64,000 nucleotides of DNA. It comes from Deltaproteobacteria bacterium (GTDB lineage Bacteria > Myxococcota_A > Polyangia > DRWM01 > JAAZOP01). Location: contig JACRCX010000048.1 of assembly GCA_016218815.1 (NCBI GenBank), positions 112,268-176,267 on the forward strand, given 5' to 3'. A program made the position numbers and the translations under genes. The notes beneath the pieces are model-generated. The model made no database searches. It worked only from the letters and a program-made list of their open reading frames with translations, and was not told where the DNA came from. This document shows positions 57,759-64,000 of the stretch, in pieces; position 1 is the stretch's first letter; each line of letters begins with the position of its first letter.

Positions 57759-58760
57759 CTACCAGAACAGGACCTGTTGTCCGCCCCAGTCCTCGGCGAG
57801 GCCGGAGTGGACGATGCGGGAGCCGCCGAGGCCGCGCAGGGCGTCGGGGAGACGGCGTTCGGAGGTGATGATCACCTCGCGGCCGCCGGCGCGCAGGAAC
57901 TCGATCGCGGCCCGGATCTTGGGGCCCATGGAGCCCGCGGGGAACTGGTCGTCCTTGAGGTACCGTTCGGCCTCCTCGCAGGCGAGGCTCTTCACGGCGC
58001 GTTGTTCGGGCTTGCCGAAGTCGATGTACACCTCGTCGACCGCGGTCAGGATGATGAACAGATGGGCATGGACCTCGCGAGCGAGGAGGGAGGCGGTGAA
58101 GTCCTTGTCGATGACGGCCTCGATGCCGACGAGGCTTCCGCCGGGGCTCATGGAGACGGGGATGCCGCCGCCGCCGCCGGCGATGACGGCGTGGCCGGCG
58201 ACCAGGAGGTCGCGGATGGCGCGGACGCCGATGATCTCGAGCGGGTGGGGGGAGGCGACGACCTTGCGCCAGCCGCGGCCGGCGTCCTCGATCATCGTCC
58301 ACTTGTGCTCTTCCATGAGGCTCTGGGCGCGGTAGGCGTTGAAGAAGGGGCCGATCGGCTTGGAGGGGCGGGCGAAGCCGGGGTCCTTGGGGTCGACGCG
58401 GACCATGGTGACGACGGAGGAGACGTTGACGTCGAGACGACGCTGGGCGAGGACGTTGCGCAGGGACTTCTCGATGATGAAGGCCATGGCGCCCTGGGTA
58501 TTGGCGTCGCAGACGTCGAGCGGGCTGGGAGGGATCTTGGTCGAGGCTTCCTCGGCGCGGATCATCTCGTTGCCGACCTGCGGGCCGTTGCCGTGGACCA
58601 TGAGCAGGCTGTAGCCGCGCTCGATGAGGTCGACGACGGGGAGGACGGCGCGGTCGGCGTTGCGTACCTGTTCGTCGATCAGGCCGCGCTCGCCCTGGCG
58701 CAGGATGGCGTTGCCGCCGAAGGCGACCACGGCGATCGGTTGTATTCCATTGTCGGGCAT
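57759..58760 (-). CDS. arcC: carbamate kinase
   Basis: A 333-residue amino-acid-kinase fold enzyme. VVAFGGNAILRQGERG at the start, VHGNGPQVGNEMIRAE, the central IAGGGGGIPVSMSPGG and LTAVDEVYIDFGKPEQ are all present, as is PAGSMGPKIRAAIEFL near the end. It makes ATP from carbamoyl phosphate, or runs in reverse. It begins 9 bp after the COG2403 gene. A carbamoyltransferase is absent from the window, so the carbamoyl phosphate source (arginine, agmatine or purine breakdown) is not evident. Confidence 0.94.
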   Translation of the reverse strand: MPDNGIQPIAVVAFGGNAILRQGERGLIDEQVRNADRAVLPVVDLIERGYSLLMVHGNGPQVGNEMIRAEEASTKIPPSPLDVCDANTQGAMAFIIEKSLRNVLAQRRLDVNVSSVVTMVRVDPKDPGFARPSKPIGPFFNAYRAQSLMEEHKWTMIEDAGRGWRKVVASPHPLEIIGVRAIRDLLVAGHAVIAGGGGGIPVSMSPGGSLVGIEAVIDKDFTASLLAREVHAHLFIILTAVDEVYIDFGKPEQRAVKSLACEEAERYLKDDQFPAGSMGPKIRAAIEFLRAGGREVIITSERRLPDALRGLGGSRIVHSGLAEDWGGQQVLFW

Positions 58761-58769
58761 TCGTGAACG

Positions 58770-60104
58770 CTACCCCGAGCGGACGACCTTCTCGATGAAG
58801 TTGTTGAGGATCTCCATGAGGGTGGGGGCGCCCATGTCCTCCAGCTCGTAGGTGACGCGCACGATGGGCTTGTTGACCTTGATGATGCGCGAGAGGTCGA
58901 TGGGGGTGGCGGCGAGGACGACGTCGCAGGGGACGGCGTTGATCGTGGCCTCGAGGTCGCGGATCTGGGCAGGGTAGTAGCCGACGGCGGGGAGCAGGTT
59001 GACCAGGTTGGGGTATTTCTGGAAGGTCTGCTTGATCGAGCCGACGGCGTAGGAGCGCGGGTCGACCATTTCCTTGGCGCCGTAGCGTTCGGCGGCGACC
59101 TTGCCGGCGCCGAAGGACATCTCGCCGTGGGTGAGGGTCGGGCCGTCCTCGACGAGCAGCACGCGCTTGCCCTTGACCGACTTGGGGTCGGAGACGGTGA
59201 CGATCGAGGCGCCGAGGATGACGGCCGCATGAGGGTTGACCTGGCGGACGGTGGCCGCCAGGGCGTCGACGTCGGCCTTGGGCGCGGTGTTGGCCTTGTT
59301 GAGCAGCACCACGTCGGCGGCGCGCAGGTTGGTCTCGCCCGGGTGGTAGCGCAGCTCGTGGCCGGGGCGCAACGGGTCGGCCACGGTGATCCAGAGGTCG
59401 GGGCGGACGAACGAGGTGTCGTTGTTGCCGCCGTCCCAGATGATTACGTCGGCCTCGCGCTCGGCCTCGGTGAGGATCTCGGAGTAGACGACGCCGGCGT
59501 AGACCACGGTGCCCATCGCCAGGTGCGACTCGTACTCCTCGCGCTCCTCGATCGTGCACTCGAACTTGTCCAGGTCGTCGAACGTCGCGAGGCGCTCGAC
59601 CTTCTGGCGGTTCAAGTCGCCGTAGGGCATGGGGTGGCGGATGGCGACGACGCGGAGGCCGGCCTTGCGAAGCTGCGCGGCGACGTAGCGGGAGGTCTGG
59701 CTCTTGCCGCAGCCGGTGCGCACGGCGCAGACGGCGACGACGGGGACCTTGGTGTCGAGCATGGTGCGGTTGTGGCCGAGGAGCCAGAAGTCGGCGCCGC
59801 CGGCCATGGCGCGGGAGGCCAGGTGCATGACGTTCTCGTGGGAGACGTCGCTGTAGGCGAAGACGACGGAGTCGACGCGGAGGTTGCGGACGAGCTGTTC
59901 GAGCTGGGACTCGGGGAAGATCGGGATGCCGTCGGGGTAGTGGCGTCCGGACAGCTCCTTGGGGTAGCGGCGCTGCTCGATGCCTGGGATCTGCGTCGCG
60001 GTGAACCCCATCACCTCGTAGGCTTCGTTGTCGCGGAAGAAGCGGTGGAAGTTGTGGAAGTCCCGCCCCGCCGCACCCAGGATGAGAACACGCTCGCGCG
60101 CCAT
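58770..60104 (-). CDS. COG2403-type GTPase (cyclic 2,3-diphosphoglycerate synthetase-like)
   Basis: A 444-residue protein. An N-terminal Rossmann segment (VLILGAAGRDFHNFHRFFRD) is followed by a P-loop domain: VCAVRTGCGKSQTSR near 130-145, DVIIWDGGNNDTSFVRPDLW as Walker B region, and ADVVLLNKANTA as a GTP-base motif. It is of the COG2403 group, annotated as cyclic 2,3-diphosphoglycerate synthetase-like because of likeness to the methanogen enzyme, though bacterial members probably do something else. The pairing with carbamate kinase is a recurring neighbourhood for this group. ATG 60104 has AAAGGAGAG upstream. Confidence 0.86.
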   Translation of the reverse strand: MARERVLILGAAGRDFHNFHRFFRDNEAYEVMGFTATQIPGIEQRRYPKELSGRHYPDGIPIFPESQLEQLVRNLRVDSVVFAYSDVSHENVMHLASRAMAGGADFWLLGHNRTMLDTKVPVVAVCAVRTGCGKSQTSRYVAAQLRKAGLRVVAIRHPMPYGDLNRQKVERLATFDDLDKFECTIEEREEYESHLAMGTVVYAGVVYSEILTEAEREADVIIWDGGNNDTSFVRPDLWITVADPLRPGHELRYHPGETNLRAADVVLLNKANTAPKADVDALAATVRQVNPHAAVILGASIVTVSDPKSVKGKRVLLVEDGPTLTHGEMSFGAGKVAAERYGAKEMVDPRSYAVGSIKQTFQKYPNLVNLLPAVGYYPAQIRDLEATINAVPCDVVLAATPIDLSRIIKVNKPIVRVTYELEDMGAPTLMEILNNFIEKVVRSG

Positions 60105-60447
60105 GACCCGCTCTCCTTTCGCCACCCCGCATCGAAGCACGCGGCCGTCGGAGGACGGCCGGCGTGACGGCATTCCCGTGCCGGAGTTCCGCCGTTAGTC
60201 AAGGTGAGGGAGGAAAGCAAGTCGTCTGGGACGAAGTTGTTGGTTGTTGGTGGGTCGAGCGGGACGAGTCGTTGGTTTCCGGAGCCGGACCCGAAGGGAC
60301 CGGGAGGCGTTGCCGCCGTGCGCTGACGGCCTCAGCCCGCGGGGGAGTCGGTCTTCCCCGCATCCGAACCGCGGGCTTCAGCCCGCGGCTGTTCTGCGCG
60401 GCCGTGAGATCGTGCCGGCCCGGCGGACCCTCGCACGGGCGGTCGCA
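60105..60447. other. intergenic region with dispersed repeats
   Basis: A 343-bp gap. It holds a TTGTTGGT-family copy at about 60230-60284 (TTGTTGGTTGTTGGTGGG, TCGAGCGGGACGAG, TCGTTGG) and a REP-like palindrome CCGCGGGCTTCAGCCCGCGG at 60369-60388 preceded by CATCCGAA. The promoter of the GTPase operon should lie in 60105-60229, where no clear box was found. No gene is seen. Confidence 0.7.
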
Positions 60448-63144
60448 TCAGTCGCACTGCGCGGCGGCGAACTCGAGGACGGTGGCGGTGCCGATATTGC
60501 GGGTCCAGAACACGGCGACGGTATTGCCGGTGACCGCGAGAATCGCGTCCTTCGCGCCGGGCTGCCGGACGGGCCAGCGCAGCTCCGGGCCCGTCCGCTG
60601 ACCGGTTGCGGTCAGGACGGCCAGCGACAGCCCGTGGCCCGCGGGAGGACCGTCCGATGAGCGGTTGCTCCACTGCGACCAGGGCGTGGTCGCCCACGCG
60701 ACAACGAACTCGTCCTCGATGCGCCCGAGGTTTCCGAATGCCTCCATTTCGTCGTCGCCGCCGCAGTCGGTGCTCAGACCCGGCACTTCGCGGTCCACGG
60801 GAAAACGATCGTCGCGGCGGACGTCGGCTGGTCCGATGGAGATCAGCACTCCGCGGTTGTTGAAGCGATCGACAGCCCAGAAGGAGGCGAGTGCGAACGC
60901 TCCGGGGCGAGCCGCGAGGCCGAACGGATCGTAGTCCTCGAACGAATGGACGGGACCGGCGAGGGAAGCGTCGGCACGCAGGCGGCGGAAGAGGAGTCGG
61001 GAGTCGCAACGCATGAATTCGTCCCAGTCGAATTCCCGCCAGACGATGCCGAACTCCGACCCGTTCCAAGCGAGCGACGGTGACGGATCGCGGGGTCCGC
61101 AGAGGACCGCGGCATCGTACGGGTAGTCGGCGAAGGCCGCGTGACTGCCGGTCGCATCGCCCGACGCATCGAGCCGTGCGAAGTGGACGTGCATGCGTGG
61201 GGGTCCCGCGGCGCAACTCGGGTCCACCGCCGCAGGCAGGTCGATCGTCGACGGCGGGCATGGAACTGCGGCCGGGGTGGCCTCGCGCCAAGCGATTCCG
61301 AAGGACTCGCCGGTCCACGCCAGACGCGGAGCGTGCACTTCGCCGCAAGCGAGTTCGATGCGTTCGCGGGTCCGTTGTCCATCACGATCGAGCGTCGTGA
61401 ACAGCACGGCGTCACCGATTCCCTCGCCGCACGCGCCGGCCGGCGCGGAACCGAGCGGCCGGTCGTCGACCCAGGCCGCGCCGAACGAATGTCCGTTCCA
61501 CGCGAGGCTCGGGGTCGCTCCCCACGAGCTTCCTGCGACGGCGATCGGGCCGCCGACGATGCGGCCGGCGCCGTCGAGCCTCGCGAAGTGGAGTTGCGGG
61601 TCGCCATCGCGGGTGTCCGGCCAGACGATGCCGTATCCATTGCCCGTCGCTGCTGCGCCGATCCAGGGGGGATCCGTTGTCCGTCCGGACGGCGACGGGC
61701 GTTGGTCGAGCTGCCTCCCCGCCTGGTCGATGGCGGCCAGCCGCAGTCGTTCCCCGGCCTGGTTCAACTCGAGCCACGCGAGGCCCCAGGTTGTCCCGTT
61801 CCACGCCAGCGAAGGGACGTTCGCGAAGCCGTTCGTTCGGACCGCCAGAGGTGCTGTCGGCTCAAGTACTCGCAGGTCCTCCCCGTCCACGCTGCCGAAG
61901 TGAAGCGGCGCCGCCGGGTCGGGACCGGTCCAAACAAGGCCCACTTCATTTTCGCGCCACGCCATCGACAGGCTCGGCACGCAGCCCGGGCGATCCGCTG
62001 GATTGCCCGCGGGCGCGCGTCGGGTCCGGCCCGGAGGTTCGACTCGATACGGCTCTCGCAGTTCCTCGGGCGCGATCCTGACGCCGGCAGAGTCGATGCT
62101 GGCGACGCGGAAGCGCCAGGACCGACCGCACGTGTCGTCGGAGGAGCTCGCCTCGGCCGACCAGGCGACCCAGACCGCAACGAAGGCGGCGCCTGTCCAT
62201 CCGATGGCCAACGGACCGATCTCATCCCGGGCCACGACCTGCGGATCGCCGACCCGCGAACCCGCGGTGTCCAGCCTGACGAAGTTCACCCGGTCGAGTA
62301 CGAGCTGCTGCCACGACCCGGACTGCTGGTCGCGGATCGTCCGCGTGCCCTCGTGGTATTCGATCCACGCCACTCCGAACTCCGAACCGTTCCAGACCAC
62401 GGCGGGATTGCCCAACGAGGGTGCCGCCGAGGCGTCGGCGATGAAGAAGACCGAAGCCGGTCCGACTGGCGCACCGGTGGAATCGAGCGTGCGCACGCGG
62501 ATGGTCTCGCGATCGCGACGATCCAGCCAGGCCAGCGCAAATCGCTCACCGCTCCATTCGAGCCTCGGCGATGACATCGCGGGAATCGGGTGAATACGGG
62601 CCCGGCCTCTGGCGGGCTCGGTCGCCCACAGAACTTCGACGTCTACCACCTTCCCCGTCCAACGTCCCGCGCTGTCCAACCTCGTGAACCGCAGGGCGGT
62701 CCGCTCTCGATCCGGGTCGACCCACGAGACTCCGAAGCCGGAACCGGTCCAGACGATGGACGGTGCAGCCCCGCCGGGTGTCGCGGCCGGCCCTTCGGCG
62801 ATCGGTCCCAAGCGATTCAGGTTGGCGTCCAGGCGGGCGAGTCGGAGGCGGAAGGTGCCGTCGGAGCCATCGATCCAGACCACGGCGTGTTCGGTGCCGG
62901 TCCAGACCAGGGCGGGCGGACCAGCGCCATCGTGCTTCGGTACGCTGAGCACTTCGTGGGGCTCAACGAGGGTGCGGCAAGTCCGAGCCGGGGCCGAAGC
63001 GTCGTCCCCTGCGGAACGCGAGACGGAGCGGCTGCAAGCGAGACCGGCGAGCACCAGCAGGAGTGCGAGGAGGAGAGGAGCAGAGGAGTTGTTGGTCGTT
63101 GGTGGATCGTCCGGGACGAGTTGTTGGTCCGAGGGGGAGGACAC
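60448..63144 (-). CDS. repeat-built lipoprotein (propeller-like), function unknown
   Basis: An 898-residue predicted lipoprotein. A hydrophobic signal (PLLLALLLVLAGLAC) ends in a lipobox. The mature part is about twelve degenerate units with core PSLAWNGSEFGIVWRE ... FARLDASGDATG, each about 55-75 residues; Trp, Asn-Gly and the RLD-x-x-G signature recur. This pattern fits beta-propeller blades. The residues before the signal (SDQQLVPDDPPTTNNSS) are encoded by a TTGTTGGT-family repeat (63087-63138), and no start codon lies between repeat and signal, so the repeat supplies the leader. Probably exposed on the cell surface. The family was not recognised by name. Confidence 0.8.
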   Translation of the reverse strand: MSSPSDQQLVPDDPPTTNNSSAPLLLALLLVLAGLACSRSVSRSAGDDASAPARTCRTLVEPHEVLSVPKHDGAGPPALVWTGTEHAVVWIDGSDGTFRLRLARLDANLNRLGPIAEGPAATPGGAAPSIVWTGSGFGVSWVDPDRERTALRFTRLDSAGRWTGKVVDVEVLWATEPARGRARIHPIPAMSSPRLEWSGERFALAWLDRRDRETIRVRTLDSTGAPVGPASVFFIADASAAPSLGNPAVVWNGSEFGVAWIEYHEGTRTIRDQQSGSWQQLVLDRVNFVRLDTAGSRVGDPQVVARDEIGPLAIGWTGAAFVAVWVAWSAEASSSDDTCGRSWRFRVASIDSAGVRIAPEELREPYRVEPPGRTRRAPAGNPADRPGCVPSLSMAWRENEVGLVWTGPDPAAPLHFGSVDGEDLRVLEPTAPLAVRTNGFANVPSLAWNGTTWGLAWLELNQAGERLRLAAIDQAGRQLDQRPSPSGRTTDPPWIGAAATGNGYGIVWPDTRDGDPQLHFARLDGAGRIVGGPIAVAGSSWGATPSLAWNGHSFGAAWVDDRPLGSAPAGACGEGIGDAVLFTTLDRDGQRTRERIELACGEVHAPRLAWTGESFGIAWREATPAAVPCPPSTIDLPAAVDPSCAAGPPRMHVHFARLDASGDATGSHAAFADYPYDAAVLCGPRDPSPSLAWNGSEFGIVWREFDWDEFMRCDSRLLFRRLRADASLAGPVHSFEDYDPFGLAARPGAFALASFWAVDRFNNRGVLISIGPADVRRDDRFPVDREVPGLSTDCGGDDEMEAFGNLGRIEDEFVVAWATTPWSQWSNRSSDGPPAGHGLSLAVLTATGQRTGPELRWPVRQPGAKDAILAVTGNTVAVFWTRNIGTATVLEFAAAQCD
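63087..63138. repeat. TTGTTGGT-family repeat forming a lipoprotein leader
   Basis: GTTGTTGGTCGTTGGTGGAT, CGTCCGGGACGAG, TTGTTGGTCCGAGG on the plus strand. Read on the minus strand it codes for the N-terminal 18 or so residues of the lipoprotein gene, whose ATG (63144) lies just outside. Confidence 0.82.
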
Positions 63145-63194
63145 GAACGCGAGTATAGCGCAACACCGGGCGGCGAATCCGCGATGAAGGCGCT

Positions 63195-63566
63195 ATGCAG
63201 GACTTCGAGAAGCTGAGGGTCTGGATCGAGGCGCACCGGATCGTGCTGGAGATCTACCGGGTGACGAGGAGCTTCCCGGGCGAGGAGCGATTCGGCCTCA
63301 CGGCCCAGCTTCGCGACGCGGCGAGATCGGTGCCGGCGAACATCGCCGAGGGGTCGGCCGCCAGCCGTGCCACCGACTTCGCGCACAGCGTCAACATCGC
63401 CGAGAAGGAGGCCGCGGAGGTCGTGAACCACCTGATCCTCGCCCGTGATTTGCACTACCTCGCCGTCGACGTCGCCGAGTCCCTGCGCGACCGCGTCAAC
63501 CGCCTCCGCCGATCGCTCAAGGTGTTCCGCCAGTGCATCCTTCACCCCGACACCTCTCGGCGTTGA
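63195..63566 (+). CDS. four-helix-bundle protein (23S rRNA intervening-sequence family)
   Basis: A 123-residue all-helical protein. FEKLRVWIEAHRIVLEIYRV, then GLTAQLRDAARSVPANIAEG and FAHSVNIAEKEAAEVVNHLI, match the S23/four-helix-bundle family (TIGR02436), which keeps the AARSVPANIAEG motif. Family members occur inside 23S rRNA intervening sequences but most, like this one, are stand-alone; some relatives help diversity-generating retroelements, yet no reverse transcriptase or variable repeat was seen here. The ATG is at 63195. It is bracketed by TTGTTGGT-family repeats. Role unknown. Confidence 0.9.
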   Translation: MQDFEKLRVWIEAHRIVLEIYRVTRSFPGEERFGLTAQLRDAARSVPANIAEGSAASRATDFAHSVNIAEKEAAEVVNHLILARDLHYLAVDVAESLRDRVNRLRRSLKVFRQCILHPDTSRR

Positions 63567-63596
63567 TCTCCCCCCGTCATCTTGCTTGGAACCTCC

Positions 63597-63757
63597 GGAC
63601 CAACAACCGGACCCGATTGACCCACCAAGAACCAACAACTCCCCCCACCCCTCCGGACCAAGAACTCGACCCGATCGACCCACCAAGAACCAACAACCAG
63701 TCGTCCCCAGACGATCAACCATCCACTCGTCCCGAACGACCAACCCGTGGATCCTTG
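63597..63757. repeat. tandem set of TTGTTGGT-family repeats (inverted)
   Basis: About three copies in the opposite orientation to most others: CCGGACCAACAACCGGACCC, GACCCACCAAGAACCAACAA, GGACCAAGAACTCGACCCGA, and a third part with GATCAACC and ACGACCAACC. It fills the gap between the four-helix-bundle gene and the DUF3795 fragment. This is the longest cluster in the window. Confidence 0.85.
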
Positions 63758-63790
63758 TCGGGGCGAATGATCGATAGTACGGGGAACTGC

Positions 63791-63997
63791 ATGGACTTCG
63801 AGACGAAGGTGAAGTTGACGGCGCCGTGCGGGATCGATTGCTTCAACTGCGAGGTGTACCTAGATGCGGTTTGCCGCAGCGCGTGGTGGCAGAGCGGTGC
63901 GGTTGCGTGCTCGCAGGAGCGCCGCGGTGCGGCAAACCGTGGTTGGACGAAGCCGCGCCGGGGTGGTGAGGGCTATGTGTTTTCTGGCGGGGCGTGA
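63791..63997 (+). pseudogene. DUF3795-type gene broken by a hairpin element
   Basis: The frame begins MDFETKVKLTAPCGIDCFNC then EVYLDAV. APCGIDCxxCEVYLA is the signature start of DUF3795 proteins, small Cys-rich proteins of unknown role. After codon 25 the sequence stops resembling the family, turns Arg/Gly-rich and ends in TGA at 63995-63997. The break coincides with the left arm of a 12-bp perfect inverted repeat (63867-63878 with 63928-63939). So the gene is probably interrupted by an insertion whose far end lies beyond the window. An ATG at 63767 is also in frame. Confidence 0.6.
63867..63939. repeat. hairpin element with 12-bp perfect arms
   Basis: Arms CGGTTTGCCGCA (63867-63878) and TGCGGCAAACCG (63928-63939), loop 49 nt. 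The arms lie at the point where the DUF3795 reading frame loses family likeness. Could be the left end of an insertion sequence or a small palindromic element; no target duplication can be seen since the other side is outside the window. Confidence 0.6.
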
Positions 63998-64000
63998 TGT

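Noticed and set aside
63195..63566. Four-helix-bundle gene as part of a diversity-generating retroelement or an rRNA intervening sequence
   Set aside because: There is no reverse transcriptase, no template or variable repeat, and no rRNA near; the stand-alone form is common.
63597..63757. Tandem repeats resembling a short CRISPR array
   Set aside because: Units are unequal, the intervening sequence is itself repeat-derived, copies occur singly elsewhere, and no cas gene is present.
63867..63939. Hairpin as an integron attC site
   Set aside because: The arms do not end in the RYYYAAC and GTRRRRY core sites, and no integrase or gene cassettes are visible.

Overview
The window reads as chromosomal DNA of an uncultivated, very GC-rich bacterium, most likely a member of the Myxococcota or a related 'deltaproteobacterial' lineage. 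Lineage hints are a MYXO-CTERM-like C-terminus (51913-52479), Cys-rich DUF4215-type and MopE-type repeats in a large lipoprotein (27529-30645), a Ser/Thr kinase with a PEGA-like tail, an NtrC-type two-component pair, squalene-type hpnCDE genes and a bacterial HMG-CoA synthase. Several functions suit low-oxygen life: a 2-hydroxyacyl-CoA dehydratase with its radical activator, a U32 protein with four cysteines, carbamate kinase and a B12-type radical SAM enzyme. No rRNA, tRNA, CRISPR array or prophage was recognised.

Layout. 0-7 kb: a tightly overlapping minus-strand operon hpnC-hpnD-hpnE-histidine kinase-sigma54 response regulator. 7-10.5 kb: a divergent plus-strand operon of chorismate mutase/DAHP synthase, U32 protein and geranylgeranyl reductase, also with overlapping ends. 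10.6-11.5 kb: a candidate XRE/nucleotidyltransferase toxin-antitoxin pair. 11.6-20 kb: FHA protein, HMG-CoA synthase, metallo-hydrolase, a radical SAM protein with a long Pro/Asp-rich tail, a membrane protein and an AAA/DUF4143 ATPase. 20-27 kb: a minus-strand run of sirtuin, ATP-grasp ligase, MopE-type lipoprotein, a giant helical-repeat membrane protein and a hydrolase. 27-35 kb: kinase, TPR-like protein and Cys-rich/beta-propeller lipoprotein. 35-40.6 kb: hgdC and a fused hgdA-hgdB dehydratase, facing a GT39-type membrane enzyme. 41-52 kb: methionine sulfoxide reductase, MFS carrier, and a cluster of membrane and GT2 glycosyltransferases with a flippase-like LPG_synthase_TM protein. 52-57.7 kb: a decayed stretch, a third AAA/DUF4143 ATPase, a Cys-rich lipoprotein and a DUF2079 protein. 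57.7-64 kb: carbamate kinase with a COG2403 GTPase, a repeat-built lipoprotein, a four-helix-bundle protein and a DUF3795 gene broken by a hairpin element.

The 0-14 kb part has a theme of isoprenoid and quinone chemistry: C5 unit supply (mvaS), squalene formation (hpnCDE), isoprenoid reduction and shikimate entry.

The most distinctive property is the density and variety of small repeats in and around gene ends: composite palindromic (REP-like) elements, heptamer, nonamer and decamer minisatellites, and a TTGTTGGT dispersed family. Heptamer tracts supply the stop codons of three genes and the start codons of two; other repeats form protein linkers or signal-peptide leaders. Other points worth following are the dehydratase fusion with a REP element in its linker, the radical SAM protein with a repetitive tail flanked by nested inverted decamer repeats, and a palindrome shared by two DUF4143 ATPase genes that overlaps their start codons.
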